Below are positions 1 through 10,536 of a stretch of 64,000 bases of DNA, piece after piece; position 1 is the first letter of the stretch; every line of letters begins with the position of its first letter. The notes beneath the pieces are model-generated. The model saw nothing but the letters and a program-made list of their open reading frames with translations. It did no database searches and had not been told where the DNA came from. The stretch covers positions 1 through 64,000 of the forward strand of contig NZ_SOQZ01000002.1 of NCBI RefSeq assembly GCF_004366715.1. The letters run 5' to 3'. Origin of the DNA: Meridianimaribacter flavus (GTDB lineage: Bacteria > Bacteroidota > Bacteroidia > Flavobacteriales > Flavobacteriaceae). Position numbers and translations under genes: made by a program.

Positions 1-3000
1 GGAGAGTTAATGGTAACTTGGACATTTATGGATGATTGTCAAAGAGAGATTACAGCTACCAAAACAGTAACTGTATTACCAGCACCAGCAGCAGAGTTTG
101 CACCAGTAGAAGATGAAGAGATTACATGTGAAGAAGCTAATGTATACGAAGCTACATATTTATCTTACACTAATGACGCTGGAACAGAAGCTTGTTTAAT
201 TGAAGGTGAAGTTTTAGGAGAAATCTCTGGTGAATACAATGAATGTGGAGGAACATTAACAGTAACATGGTTCTATAAAGATGATTGTGAGCGTGAAATC
301 ACAACTAGCAAAACAGTAACTGTATTACCAGCTCCAGTAGCTGAGTTTGATCAAGTAGATGACATAACTATTGCTTGTGAAGATTTAGCAACATATGAGC
401 CAGCTTATTTAGCATACTCAAATGGAGGTACTGTTTCTTGTGAAATTAGTGGTGAAGTTCAAGGTGTTGCAGAGCCTTTTGATGGAAGCTGTGGAATGTT
501 TGAAGTTAATTGGTCATTCACTGATGAATGTGGAAGAACGATTACAGCTAATCGTACTGTAACAGTTATCGATGAAACAGCTCCAGTATTAGTAGGTGAA
601 TTACCTGAAGGTATTTCTAATATTGATGCATGTTATGCTGATCACCCAACTGAACCAACTGAAGAAGAGATTGCTGCATTATTTGAAGACAATTGTGGTA
701 ATGTAAATGTTACTAAAACAGTTGTAAGTCTTGGTGATGATTGTGATTGGGCAGTTATGTTCAGATACGAAGTTCAAGATGATTGTGGTAATTTTGCAGC
801 TCCAGTTAAAGTTTACTATAACGGAGGAGACAAAACTGCTCCTGAGTTAACAGGAACGTTACCAACTGGTGAAACAGGAATGGAATTATGTTTTGATGAA
901 ATTCCAGAAGCACCAAAATCAAGCAACTTAGCTGAGTTATATACTGAAAACTGTAGTGAAGTTATCGTAACTGAATTAGAACCAGTTATTACTGGAGATA
1001 ATTGCTACTGGACTGCAACTTATACTTACACAGTAGAAGATGCTTGTGGAAATAAAGCTGAGAACATTGTAATTTACTACCAAGGAGGTGATACTACACC
1101 ACCAGTACTTGAAGGAGATGTTCCAATGGGTCAAAATTCATTAGACTTATGTATAGATTCTGATTTAGGAGAGCCTTCTGAGGAAGATATCGCTGCGTTA
1201 TATTCTGATAACTGTTCAGAGGTAATCACTGTAAACAAAATAGAAAAAGTTTACGGGACAGACTGTGAGTGGATTAGAGTATTTGAGTACATAGCTATGG
1301 ATGAATGCGGAAATGAGTCTGATATCATCAAAGTTAACTATCAAGGTGGTGATCAGTCACCTCCAGTATTTGACTTAGAATGTCAATTAGAAAGTTTCGA
1401 AATATTTACATCTAATGGAGCTGATTGTCCTGCTGAAGCTGGAATATCTCTTAACGTTGGAGATGAAATAGATGCATTCACATCATGGACTGTTGGTGGT
1501 GTTGAAATACTACCTATTGGAAGCTGTGTAAGTGATAACTGTACTGATCTTGGAGATATCATTATACGTGTTATCGGTAAAACTTCTACAGATGACAATT
1601 GTATCAATATGTTATCAATTTCATTTGAAGCTGAGGATGCTTGTGGAAAAATTTCTGAGCCATTTACTTGTACTTACAAAGTAATTGATGATGAAGCTCC
1701 TGAAGCACCTGCAGATGAAGAATTTACTTATGAGTGTACAGATGATGTACCAGAAGCTATTGACTTAAAAGCTATCGATGCTTGTCAAGGTGAAATAGAA
1801 GGTGTGTTTAGTGAAACTAGTGATGGGCAAACTTGTCCTGAAACAATCACTCGTACATGGACATATGATGATGGATGTGGAAATGTTTCTGTAACTACTC
1901 ATGTTATTACAGTGAATGATGTTACTGCTCCAGTATTAGAGTGTCCTGAAGATGTTGATTTTGGTGTAGTAACTGAAACTCCAACAGGGTTTGCTGATAA
2001 AGCATTCTATACAGATAACTGTATAGCTGATGGCGCAACTCATGATTATACTGATAGTGAAATAACTGAAACAGTTAATAGTTCTTCAGTAGAAGGTGAG
2101 TATATCTTCACTTTTGAAGAAGGTTACTTATTAAATTTAGGTAATGCTCCTACAGGAACTTCTAATGGATATCCACATTATACAGGTATTATTACAAGTC
2201 CAAGTGGAGATGTGTTACCTAACTATGGAACTATTTTAGTAGTGTACAATCCAAATAGTGGTGAGTATGACATTCTTCAAGACTTTGGAGGAAATGATAT
2301 TCAGCCAGCAGGAAGTGCAGATGCTGATGCATTTGACGGATGTGATGCGGCAGCTTGGACATTTACATCTAACACTGGACATAACAAAGCATTTACTTTA
2401 GAGTGCCCAGTATATTCAAGTTCTGTAACTTACACATTTACTCGTACATTTACTGCTGCAGATGATTGTGGTAACGAAGATGAGTGTAGTGTAACTTACA
2501 CATGGACAATTGAAGTAGGTTGTGATGAAGAAGCTCCTGTTATTGAGTGTCCAGACGATGCTAACTTTGGTGAAAATCCAGATTTAGATAATAATGGTGT
2601 TCCTTATGGTGTAGCTACAACAGCTAACTATACTGATAACATGGATGAAGATGGAGTAACTACTACATATACTGATGAATTATCATCTGAAGAGTACTAT
2701 GGAGAGTCTACTAATTTTGATATCTCATGTATACAAAATGGTTCACTGTTTGCGCTTGTTCATTTCGAAAGAACTGGATATGCTGAAGATGGTTACGCAA
2801 TATATGCTGATGGTTATAGAGAAGATTATCCACAATATACTTATGATTTATACTACAATCATTCAACTAATAGATGGGAAGTATATGAATATGATAATGG
2901 TTATCTTTTAGGTCTAGTTTGGTATAATGTTACTGAAGATACTGCTCCTTCATGTAATCCATCAGACTGGGATATTGATGGTAGTGTATGTGACGGAATT

Positions 3001-3498
3001 TATGTTGATTGCGGTTACTACTATCTTGACTATACAGAGTATACATTAACTAGAACTTTCACTCAAACGGATTCATGTGGAAATGAAGGAGAATGTTCAG
3101 TAACCTATACTTGGGTTGAAGGTACAGAAGCTGAAAACAGACAAAGTAATGAGACAACTTACTCTACTACATCTAATGGTGCACAAATCTATGCAGGTGA
3201 AGTATCAGAGGAAAGGGTAAGTGAAGCTCTAGACTTTACAGCTTATCCAGTACCATTTGACAAAGAAGTTAATATTTCATACACATTTGACTTTGAAACT
3301 AATGTAACTATTGAGTTATTTGACACTAAAGGATTACTAATCTTAAGTGATACTAATAACAGATACGTTGCTGGTTCAAAAGGAAATACTAGATTTGATT
3401 TATCTAGAACGTCTAACCAAATGTTCTATGTTAAGTTAACAACTAGTCAAGGTTCAGTAACTAAGAAGATTGTATCTTCATCAGTTAAGAGACACTAA
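1..3498 (+). CDS. T9SS-secreted repeat-rich surface protein, 5' end outside window
   Basis: The reading frame is open from base 1, so the methionine at base 10 is probably internal and the gene starts upstream of the window. The visible 1,165 residues begin with about three copies of an ~82-residue repeat ending in a DDC-R-IT-(T/A)-KTVTVLPAP-type motif. Three ~87-residue repeats follow (TAP-L-G-LP-G ... C ... DNC ... CGN), then longer Cys- and Asp-rich modules resembling HYR/Ig-like adhesin domains. The last ~85 residues (AYPVPF ... VTIELFDTKG ... YVKLTT) fit a type A T9SS sorting domain, which directs export across the outer membrane and attachment to the cell surface. The protein is very acidic, which suits Ca2+ binding, but this is inference. 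The ligand is unknown; an adhesin or gliding-related role is plausible. A strong terminator follows. Confidence 0.85.
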   Translation, partial: GELMVTWTFMDDCQREITATKTVTVLPAPAAEFAPVEDEEITCEEANVYEATYLSYTNDAGTEACLIEGEVLGEISGEYNECGGTLTVTWFYKDDCEREITTSKTVTVLPAPVAEFDQVDDITIACEDLATYEPAYLAYSNGGTVSCEISGEVQGVAEPFDGSCGMFEVNWSFTDECGRTITANRTVTVIDETAPVLVGELPEGISNIDACYADHPTEPTEEEIAALFEDNCGNVNVTKTVVSLGDDCDWAVMFRYEVQDDCGNFAAPVKVYYNGGDKTAPELTGTLPTGETGMELCFDEIPEAPKSSNLAELYTENCSEVIVTELEPVITGDNCYWTATYTYTVEDACGNKAENIVIYYQGGDTTPPVLEGDVPMGQNSLDLCIDSDLGEPSEEDIAALYSDNCSEVITVNKIEKVYGTDCEWIRVFEYIAMDECGNESDIIKVNYQGGDQSPPVFDLECQLESFEIFTSNGADCPAEAGISLNVGDEIDAFTSWTVGGVEILPIGSCVSDNCTDLGDIIIRVIGKTSTDDNCINMLSISFEAEDACGKISEPFTCTYKVIDDEAPEAPADEEFTYECTDDVPEAIDLKAIDACQGEIEGVFSETSDGQTCPETITRTWTYDDGCGNVSVTTHVITVNDVTAPVLECPEDVDFGVVTETPTGFADKAFYTDNCIADGATHDYTDSEITETVNSSSVEGEYIFTFEEGYLLNLGNAPTGTSNGYPHYTGIITSPSGDVLPNYGTILVVYNPNSGEYDILQDFGGNDIQPAGSADADAFDGCDAAAWTFTSNTGHNKAFTLECPVYSSSVTYTFTRTFTAADDCGNEDECSVTYTWTIEVGCDEEAPVIECPDDANFGENPDLDNNGVPYGVATTANYTDNMDEDGVTTTYTDELSSEEYYGESTNFDISCIQNGSLFALVHFERTGYAEDGYAIYADGYREDYPQYTYDLYYNHSTNRWEVYEYDNGYLLGLVWYNVTEDTAPSCNPSDWDIDGSVCDGIYVDCGYYYLDYTEYTLTRTFTQTDSCGNEGECSVTYTWVEGTEAENRQSNETTYSTTSNGAQIYAGEVSEERVSEALDFTAYPVPFDKEVNISYTFDFETNVTIELFDTKGLLILSDTNNRYVAGSKGNTRFDLSRTSNQMFYVKLTTSQGSVTKKIVSSSVKRH

Positions 3499-3530
3499 TT
3501 ATTAGGCAATAGCCAAATAAATGTTGATAG

Positions 3531-3561
3531 AAAAAGGCAGCTAGAAATAGCTGCCTTTTTT
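3531..3561 (+). terminator. Rho-independent terminator of the surface-protein gene
   Basis: A 13-bp perfect inverted repeat (3531-3543 with 3548-3560) closes on a GAAA tetraloop and runs into a T tract. It lies 33 bp past the stop codon. Confidence 0.9.
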
Positions 3562-3767
3562 ATTTGTGTATATTCAATATATTAAACTGTAGGGTAGCTG
3601 TATTGGTAGTTACACTTTATTTAAATGCCCTTTCAAAGCAATAGTGTATTAATGATTATTTAAAGTATGTACTAATAGATGTTTGTACACAAACCTAAAC
3701 CATAATTTCATTTAGGTAGGTTATGTTTAAGGTTTATTGCTTTAAGATAGTTTCACTATAAGACATA
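3562..3767. other. Gene-less spacer between two terminators
   Basis: This AT-rich stretch lies between the terminators of two convergent genes. I see no credible ORF, RNA gene or repeat in it. Confidence 0.6.
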
Positions 3768-3769
3768 AA

Positions 3770-3797
3770 AAAAGCTCATTATAATAAATGAGCTTTT
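3770..3797 (-). terminator. Rho-independent terminator of clpC
   Basis: An 11-bp inverted repeat (3770-3780 with 3787-3797) has a 6-base loop and flanking A/T runs. It lies 19 bp past the clpC stop codon on the minus strand. The symmetric A/T tails could also stop transcription from the other side. Confidence 0.85.
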
Positions 3798-3816
3798 AGT
3801 TTTATATATTAAAGAA

Positions 3817-6369
3817 TTAAGATTCTTCTGAGTGTTGTTCTGACTTTTCAATAGTTATGGTTAGTTCATTTGTTTTAGAGTCTAAATCCATTAAAATTGT
3901 GTCGCCTTCATGTAATTGAGAATTGATAATTTCTTCAGCTAATGCATCTTCAATGTATTTTTGAATGGCACGCTTTAATGGTCTTGCACCATAATCTTTA
4001 TCAAAACCTTTTTCAGCAATATAGTCTTTAGCTTTATTACTTAATTTAAGATCATAACCAAGATCTTTAATTCTAGCTATTAGTTTTACTAGTTCAATAT
4101 CAATAATCTTATCTATATCTTCTTTTTCAAGAACATTAAATACCATTACATCATCAATCCTATTTAAGAATTCAGGAGCAAAAGCTTTTTTAAGTGCATT
4201 TTCTATAATACTTCTAGAGTTATCTTTAGCTTGAGATTCCTTAGCTGATGTACCAAAACCTACACCTTGACCAAAGTCTTTAAGTTTACGAGCACCAATG
4301 TTAGAAGTCATTATAATAATGGTATTTCTAAAATCGATTTTTCTTCCAAGACTATCGGTTAAGTAACCATCATCCAATACTTGTAGCAACATATTAAATA
4401 CATCTGGATGCGCTTTTTCAATTTCATCAAGAAGCACTACAGCATAAGGTTTGCGTCTTACTTTTTCAGTTAGTTGTCCACCTTCTTCGTATCCAACATA
4501 ACCAGGAGGTGCTCCAATTAATCTAGAAATAGCGAATTTTTCCATGTACTCACTCATGTCAATTCTTACAAGTGCTTCTTCGCTATCAAATAACTCTCTA
4601 GCCAATACTTTAGCTAACTGCGTTTTTCCCACACCTGTTTGACCTAAAAATATAAACGACCCAATAGGCTTGTTGGGATCTTTAAGTCCAGCACGATTAC
4701 GCTGAATAGCTTTAACAACTTTTGAAACAGCCTCATCCTGACCAATAACTTTACCTTTTATAAGTTCAGGCAGTTTAGCTAATTTGTTACTTTCAGTTTG
4801 AGCAATTCTATTAACAGGAATTCCAGTCATCATAGATATTACATCTGCAACGTTATCTTCAGTTACAATTTCTCTATGCTGTTTGGTTTCTTCTTCCCAT
4901 TTTTCTTGTGCTATGGCAAGGTCTTTTTCTAAACGCTTCTCGTCATCTCTAAGTTTTGCAGCTTCTTCATATTTCTGCTTTTTAACCACAGAATTTTTAG
5001 TAGCCTTAACTTCTTCAAGCTTCTTTTCTAATTCAAGAATTTGCTTAGGTACATCAATATTGGTAATATGAACTCTAGAGCCAGCTTCATCTAAAGCATC
5101 TATAGCTTTATCTGGAAGGAAGCGTTCAGTCATATACCTATTCGTTAATTTCACACAAGCTTCAATGGCTTCTGGTGTATAATCAACATTATGATGGTCT
5201 TCGTATTTTTCTTTAATATTGTTTAAAATTTCAATAGTTTCTTCAACGCTAGTAGGCTCAACAATTACTTTTTGAAAACGACGCTCTAAAGCACCATCTT
5301 TCTCGATGTATTGTCTATACTCATCTAGTGTTGTAGCACCAATACATTGAATTTCACCTCTTGCTAAAGCGGGTTTAAACATATTTGAAGCATCTAAGCT
5401 ACCAGTAGCTCCTCCAGCTCCAACTATGGTATGAATCTCGTCAATAAAAAGTATGATGTCGTCGTTTTTTTCTAACTCATTCATCACAGCTTTCATACGC
5501 TCTTCAAATTGCCCACGGTATTTTGTGCCAGCAACTAAGCTAGCTAAGTCAAGCGTTACAACACGTTTGTTAAAAAGTATGCGAGACACTTTACGTTTTA
5601 CAATACGTAAAGCTAACCCTTCAGCAATTGCAGATTTACCAACTCCTGGTTCTCCTATTAAAAGCGGGTTGTTCTTTTTACGTCTGCTTAATATTTGAGA
5701 TACACGTTGTATTTCTTTTTCTCTTCCAACAACTGGGTCGAGTTTACCATCTTCAGCAAGTTCAGTAAGGTCTCTTCCAAAATTATCTAAAACAGGTGTT
5801 TTAGATTTTTTTGTTGTTTTTGATGAAGATTGTCCAAAAGGGTTTTGTTTAGAATCATCCTCGTCGTTAATATCATCGTCTGAAAAAGACTCAGCTTTTG
5901 GCGATTCTATAAAATCATCATCGTTTGTAATCATAAATTTAAATTGTTCTTTTACGTTATCATAATCTACTTTAAGCTTATTTAAAAGCTTAGTAGTAGG
6001 GTCATTTTCGTTTCTTAAAATGCACAATAATAAATGTGCAGTATTAATTGATGTACTTTGAAATAGTTTAGCTTCTAAAAAAGTAGTCTTTAAGGCACGT
6101 TCAGCTTGCCTAGTTAAATGTAGGTTTTTCTTTTCGTTTGAAGCAGATGATATATTTGAATTTGCAGGGCTTAATATTTCTACCTTGCGCCTTAGATGAT
6201 TTAAATCAATTTCTAAAGCTCCAAGTATATCTATCGCTTTTCCATTACCATCACGAAGTAGCCCCAACATTAAATGTTCGGTACCTATAAAATCATGGCC
6301 AAGGCGTAATGCTTCTTCTTTACTGTAAGCAATTACATCTTTGACTCTTGGGGAAAAATTATCATCCAT
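3817..6369 (-). CDS. clpC: ATP-dependent Clp protease ATP-binding subunit ClpC
   Basis: This is an 850-residue class I Hsp100 unfoldase that feeds substrates to ClpP in the cytoplasm. Residues 1-150 hold the double Clp N repeat. An acidic and Ser/Lys-rich linker (150-195) follows. The first AAA+ module has Walker A GEPGVGKS near 239-246. A coiled middle domain with a UVR-like EEAAKLRDDEK segment lies near 460. The second AAA+ module has Walker A GQTGVGKT near 580. A VGF-type tripeptide in the second module suits ClpP docking. The length is normal for ClpC. The gene is divergent from gyrA, sharing a 262-bp intergenic region, and has its own terminator. No McsA/McsB/CtsR partner is present nearby, as usual in Bacteroidota. 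Confidence 0.96.
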   Translation of the reverse strand: MDDNFSPRVKDVIAYSKEEALRLGHDFIGTEHLMLGLLRDGNGKAIDILGALEIDLNHLRRKVEILSPANSNISSASNEKKNLHLTRQAERALKTTFLEAKLFQSTSINTAHLLLCILRNENDPTTKLLNKLKVDYDNVKEQFKFMITNDDDFIESPKAESFSDDDINDEDDSKQNPFGQSSSKTTKKSKTPVLDNFGRDLTELAEDGKLDPVVGREKEIQRVSQILSRRKKNNPLLIGEPGVGKSAIAEGLALRIVKRKVSRILFNKRVVTLDLASLVAGTKYRGQFEERMKAVMNELEKNDDIILFIDEIHTIVGAGGATGSLDASNMFKPALARGEIQCIGATTLDEYRQYIEKDGALERRFQKVIVEPTSVEETIEILNNIKEKYEDHHNVDYTPEAIEACVKLTNRYMTERFLPDKAIDALDEAGSRVHITNIDVPKQILELEKKLEEVKATKNSVVKKQKYEEAAKLRDDEKRLEKDLAIAQEKWEEETKQHREIVTEDNVADVISMMTGIPVNRIAQTESNKLAKLPELIKGKVIGQDEAVSKVVKAIQRNRAGLKDPNKPIGSFIFLGQTGVGKTQLAKVLARELFDSEEALVRIDMSEYMEKFAISRLIGAPPGYVGYEEGGQLTEKVRRKPYAVVLLDEIEKAHPDVFNMLLQVLDDGYLTDSLGRKIDFRNTIIIMTSNIGARKLKDFGQGVGFGTSAKESQAKDNSRSIIENALKKAFAPEFLNRIDDVMVFNVLEKEDIDKIIDIELVKLIARIKDLGYDLKLSNKAKDYIAEKGFDKDYGARPLKRAIQKYIEDALAEEIINSQLHEGDTILMDLDSKTNELTITIEKSEQHSEES

Positions 6370-6631
6370 GTTTAAAATCCTTTCTGCATTAAAAATAATA
6401 AAAACAAATAGATAATGTCAAAAACTATACCTTAAATGTTTTTATAGTAGCTAATAGAGTGAAAAAACTTCAAAAGTTCAAAACATTTAACAGCATACTT
6501 ATTAACTAAAATAGTAGGTAATATTGTTAATAAAAAATGTCAAAAAAGGTGCTTAAAGGTGGCTCAAACACTATCAAAATACTTATATTAGCACGATTTG
6601 AAAACCTACAAAATTCTAATAATTTTTATAT

Positions 6632-9187
6632 ATGGCAGAAGGAGAAAAACTCATTCCAATTAATATTGAAGATGAAATGAAGTCGGCTTACATTGATTAT
6701 TCAATGTCAGTCATTGTGTCACGTGCATTACCTGATGTAAGAGATGGTTTAAAGCCTGTACACAGACGTGTTTTATATGGAATGCATGAACTAGGTGTTA
6801 GATCTAATACCGCACATAAAAAATCGGCAAGAATAGTTGGTGAAGTTTTAGGTAAGTACCATCCTCATGGTGATACCTCTGTTTATGACACTATGGTACG
6901 TATGGCTCAAGAATGGAGTTTGCGTTATATGCTTGTTGATGGTCAAGGAAACTTTGGTTCTATAGATGGAGATAGTCCTGCAGCAATGCGTTATACTGAA
7001 GCGCGTATGCGTAAAATATCTGAGGACATGTTGGCAGATATTGACAAAGAAACTGTAGATCATAAATTAAATTTTGATGATACTCTACAAGAACCAACGG
7101 TTCTTCCAACAAGAATACCAGGACTTTTAGTTAATGGAGCATCTGGTATTGCAGTTGGTATGGCTACAAACATGCCTCCACATAACTTAAGTGAAGTTGT
7201 AGATGGTACTGTAGCTTATATAGATAACAATGATATAGAAATTGATGAACTAATTACTCATATTAAAGCACCAGATTTCCCTACAGGGGGAACTATATAT
7301 GGTTATGATGGTGTTCGTGAAGCTTTTAAAACTGGTCGTGGGCGTATCGTAATGCGTGGTAAAGCCAATATTGAAGAAGTTCAAGGTAGAGAATGTATCA
7401 TTGTATCTGAAATTCCTTATCAAGTGAATAAAGCAGATATGATAAAAAAAACTGCTGATCTTGTAAATGATAAAAAGCTTGATGGTATTTCAACCATTCG
7501 TGATGAGTCCGACAGAAATGGTATGCGTATCGTTTATGTACTTAAGCGTGATGCTATTCCTAACATTGTTTTAAATAAGCTTTATAAATACACTGCGTTA
7601 CAATCTTCTTTCAGTGTAAACAATATTGCACTAGTAAATGGTAGACCGCAATTATTAAACTTAAAAGAGTTAATCCATCATTTTGTGGAGCACAGACACG
7701 ATGTAGTTGTACGTCGTACTACTTATGAATTGCGTAAGGCAGAAGAGCGTGCTCATATCTTAGAAGGATTAATTATAGCTTCTGATAATATTGATGAAGT
7801 TATTGCATTAATTCGTGCATCTTCAAATGCTGATGAAGCTCGTGAAAAGTTAATTGAACGCTTTAAGCTTTCTGAAATACAAGCTAAAGCAATCGTAGAA
7901 ATGCGTTTACGTCAATTAACAGGACTGGAGCAAGACAAGTTACGCTCTGAGTATGATGAATTGATGAAAACCATTGAAGATTTAAAAGATATTCTTGACA
8001 AAAAAGAGCGTCGTATGGATATCATTAAAGAAGAGCTTCTTGTTGTTAAAGAAAAGTATGGTGATGAGCGTCGTTCAATAATTGAATATGCAGGAGGAGA
8101 TTTAAGTATCGAAGATATGATTCCTGATGAGCAAGTAGTAATAACTATTTCTCATGCTGGTTACATTAAGCGTACATCGCTTACTGAATACAAAACTCAA
8201 AATAGAGGAGGAGTTGGTCAAAAAGCTTCAACCACTCGTAATGAAGATTTCTTAGAACACCTTTTTGTTGGTACTAACCACCAATACATGTTGTTCTTTA
8301 CCCAAAAAGGAAAATGTTTCTGGATGCGCGTTTACGAAATTCCAGAAGGTAGTAAAACATCTAAAGGTAGAGCAATTCAAAACCTAATAAATATTGAGCA
8401 AGATGATAAAGTAATGGCTTTCATTTGTACTCAAGATTTAAAAGATGAAGATTACATCAATAGTCACTATGTAATAATGGCGACTAAAAATGGTCAGGTT
8501 AAAAAGACAGCTTTAGAGCAATATTCTAGACCTCGTACTAATGGTATCAATGCCATTACTATTAAAGAGGATGATGAATTGCTAGAAGCAAAATTAACTA
8601 CAGGAAACAGTCAAGTTATGCTAGCCTTAAAGTCTGGTAAAGCAATTCGTTTTGAAGAAGCTAAAACAAGACCAATGGGTAGAAATGCATCTGGAGTTAG
8701 AGGTATTACTTTAGCTAATGATAAAGATGAAGTAATAGGTATGGTTGCTATTGAAAACCCTATGGAAGAAACAGTTCTAGTTGTTTCTGAAAACGGTTAC
8801 GGAAAACGTACTTACATTGATGATCCTGAAGATGGAGAAGCAGTTTACCGAATCACCAATAGAGGAGGTAAAGGAGTTAAAACAATTTCTATTACTGAAA
8901 AAACAGGTCATTTAGTAGCTATTAAAACAGTTACTGATGATGATGACTTAATGATTATCAACAAGTCAGGAATAGCAATTAGGTTAAGTGTTTCTAACTT
9001 AAGAACTATGGGTAGAGCAACTCAAGGCGTTAGGTTAATTAACTTAAAAGGAAATGACTCTATCGCTGCTGTTGCCAAAGTAATGAAAGATGAAAACGAA
9101 GAAGAAATTGACTCTGAAGTTGAGAATTCAGAAGCTCAAACTGAAGATGGCACAACTCTTGATAATTCACAAGACGAAAACAATTAA
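6632..9187 (+). CDS. gyrA: DNA gyrase subunit A
   Basis: This is an 851-residue type IIA topoisomerase A subunit that breaks and rejoins DNA for negative supercoiling together with GyrB. The catalytic tyrosine is Tyr121 ([10 protein letters not shown]). The quinolone-resistance region reads [10 protein letters not shown], so Thr82 stands where E. coli has Ser83. The C-terminal beta-pinwheel starts near residue 500. Its GyrA-box equivalent reads QNRGGVG rather than QRRGGKG. The tail after ~815 is acidic (EEEIDSEVE...). The N-terminus ([15 protein letters not shown]) is typical of Bacteroidota, which supports the start. A TPR-protein gene follows after 22 bp and may be co-transcribed. GyrA is preferred over ParC because of the pinwheel box and the chromosomal context with clpC. 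Confidence 0.95.
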   Translation: MAEGEKLIPINIEDEMKSAYIDYSMSVIVSRALPDVRDGLKPVHRRVLYGMHELGVRSNTAHKKSARIVGEVLGKYHPHGDTSVYDTMVRMAQEWSLRYMLVDGQGNFGSIDGDSPAAMRYTEARMRKISEDMLADIDKETVDHKLNFDDTLQEPTVLPTRIPGLLVNGASGIAVGMATNMPPHNLSEVVDGTVAYIDNNDIEIDELITHIKAPDFPTGGTIYGYDGVREAFKTGRGRIVMRGKANIEEVQGRECIIVSEIPYQVNKADMIKKTADLVNDKKLDGISTIRDESDRNGMRIVYVLKRDAIPNIVLNKLYKYTALQSSFSVNNIALVNGRPQLLNLKELIHHFVEHRHDVVVRRTTYELRKAEERAHILEGLIIASDNIDEVIALIRASSNADEAREKLIERFKLSEIQAKAIVEMRLRQLTGLEQDKLRSEYDELMKTIEDLKDILDKKERRMDIIKEELLVVKEKYGDERRSIIEYAGGDLSIEDMIPDEQVVITISHAGYIKRTSLTEYKTQNRGGVGQKASTTRNEDFLEHLFVGTNHQYMLFFTQKGKCFWMRVYEIPEGSKTSKGRAIQNLINIEQDDKVMAFICTQDLKDEDYINSHYVIMATKNGQVKKTALEQYSRPRTNGINAITIKEDDELLEAKLTTGNSQVMLALKSGKAIRFEEAKTRPMGRNASGVRGITLANDKDEVIGMVAIENPMEETVLVVSENGYGKRTYIDDPEDGEAVYRITNRGGKGVKTISITEKTGHLVAIKTVTDDDDLMIINKSGIAIRLSVSNLRTMGRATQGVRLINLKGNDSIAAVAKVMKDENEEEIDSEVENSEAQTEDGTTLDNSQDENN

Positions 9188-9209
9188 TAACACTAAACAT
9201 TAACTAAAA

Positions 9210-10487
9210 ATGAAAAAACAAATAGTAGTTGCTTTAGCACTTTTACTAGGTTCTTTTACATATGCACAAAAGGATGAAATAAAAGCAGCTGAAAAAGCAA
9301 TTAAATCTGGTAATTATGCTGATGCTAAATCGGCTATTAATTCTGCAGAAGCTTTAATAGCAAATGCAGATGATAAGACCAAGGCTAAATTTTACTTTAT
9401 AAAAGGTCAAGCATTGTATGCTAATGGTAATAGTTCAGATGCTGATATGGATGCTGCAATTGAGAGTTTTGATATGGTTAAAACCATTGAAGAACAATCT
9501 GGAAAATCTAAATACTCAGGCGATGTAGATGAAATCAAGCAATCTATGTTATCGAAATTTTTAAGTGCAGCTAACAGTGCCTTAGAAAAGAAAGATTATA
9601 TCAGCTCATCTAAAGGTTTTGAAAAAGCATACAAAATGTCTCCAAAAGACACGCTTTATTTGTATTACGCTGCATCTACAGCTGTAACTGCAAACGATTA
9701 TGAAACATCTTTAAAGTATTATGAAGAGCTAAGAGATTTAGGGTATTCTGGTGTTGAAACAAGATATGTTGCAGTTAACAAAGAGACCAATGAAGAAGAA
9801 ACTTTTGACACAGCTACGTTAAGAGATATTTCTGTAAGAGCAGGTTCTCATATTAAGCCTGGAGTTAAAAAAACTGAATCAAAATCTGCTGAGATCATTA
9901 AAAACATTGCATTAATTTATGTAAACAATGGTGATAATGAAAAAGCTGCTACTGCAATAAAAGATGCAAGAAAAGAAAACCCAGATGATTTAAGTCTTTT
10001 GTTAACTGCAGCAAACGTTCAGTTAAAAATGGGAAACAAGGAAGAATTTAAAAAACTGATAGAAGAAGCAACTTTAAAAGATCCTGATAATGCTGAGTTA
10101 CAATATAATTTAGGTGTTATCGCTGCTGATGCTGGAGATATAGATGCTGCAAAAAAATATTACTCTAAAGCTTTAGCATTAAATCCAGGTTATGTTGACG
10201 CTAATAATAACATGGCTGTAGCAATATTAGGTGAGGAGCAATCAATTATTGAAGAGATGAACTCTTTAGGTAGTTCTGCTGCTGATAATAAAAGATATGA
10301 TGAACTTAAAGAAGCACGTTTAAGCATTTACAAAGAAGCTGTTCCTTATTTAGAGGCTACTTTAAAGCTTAAACCAAAAAATATTGATGCTGCTAAAACA
10401 TTAATGCAAATTTACAGTGCAATTGATAATACTGTGAAGTTTAAAGAAATGAAAGCTTTAGTTGAAAAACTTGAGAGTGGAAACTAA
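9210..10487 (+). CDS. Exported tetratricopeptide-repeat protein
   Basis: The 425-residue protein starts with a Sec signal peptide (MKKQIVVALALLLGSFTYAQ), probably cleaved after the Ala before Gln20. The mature part is Lys- and Ala-rich and largely helical. TPR-like units are visible at ~25-60, ~120-165 and most clearly ~260-330 (AELQYNLGVIAADAGDIDAA, then ALNPGYVDANNNMA). It is probably periplasmic or attached to the outer membrane and acts in protein-protein contacts. It lies 22 bp after gyrA, an arrangement I recall from other Flavobacteriaceae, but no functional link to gyrase is evident. A bidirectional terminator follows. No enzymatic motif is visible. Confidence 0.85.
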   Translation: MKKQIVVALALLLGSFTYAQKDEIKAAEKAIKSGNYADAKSAINSAEALIANADDKTKAKFYFIKGQALYANGNSSDADMDAAIESFDMVKTIEEQSGKSKYSGDVDEIKQSMLSKFLSAANSALEKKDYISSSKGFEKAYKMSPKDTLYLYYAASTAVTANDYETSLKYYEELRDLGYSGVETRYVAVNKETNEEETFDTATLRDISVRAGSHIKPGVKKTESKSAEIIKNIALIYVNNGDNEKAATAIKDARKENPDDLSLLLTAANVQLKMGNKEEFKKLIEEATLKDPDNAELQYNLGVIAADAGDIDAAKKYYSKALALNPGYVDANNNMAVAILGEEQSIIEEMNSLGSSAADNKRYDELKEARLSIYKEAVPYLEATLKLKPKNIDAAKTLMQIYSAIDNTVKFKEMKALVEKLESGN

Positions 10488-10504
10488 ACATCAATAATAA
10501 ACAT

Positions 10505-10536
10505 AAAAAAGCCGCTAATTAATTAGCGGCTTTTTT
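10505..10536. terminator. Bidirectional terminator between convergent genes
   Basis: A perfect 32-bp palindrome (AAAAAAGCCGCTAATT and its complement) has an A run on one side and a T run on the other. It sits between two convergent stop codons and touches the stop codon of the minus-strand gene. Confidence 0.92.

Noticed and set aside
2675-2911. ORF nested within the surface-protein gene in another frame
   Set aside because: It has the composition expected of an out-of-frame reading of the real gene, with no recognisable domain.
4883-5698. Plus-strand ORFs opposite clpC
   Set aside because: They lie on the antisense of a conserved gene, are Ser/Phe-rich and match no family.
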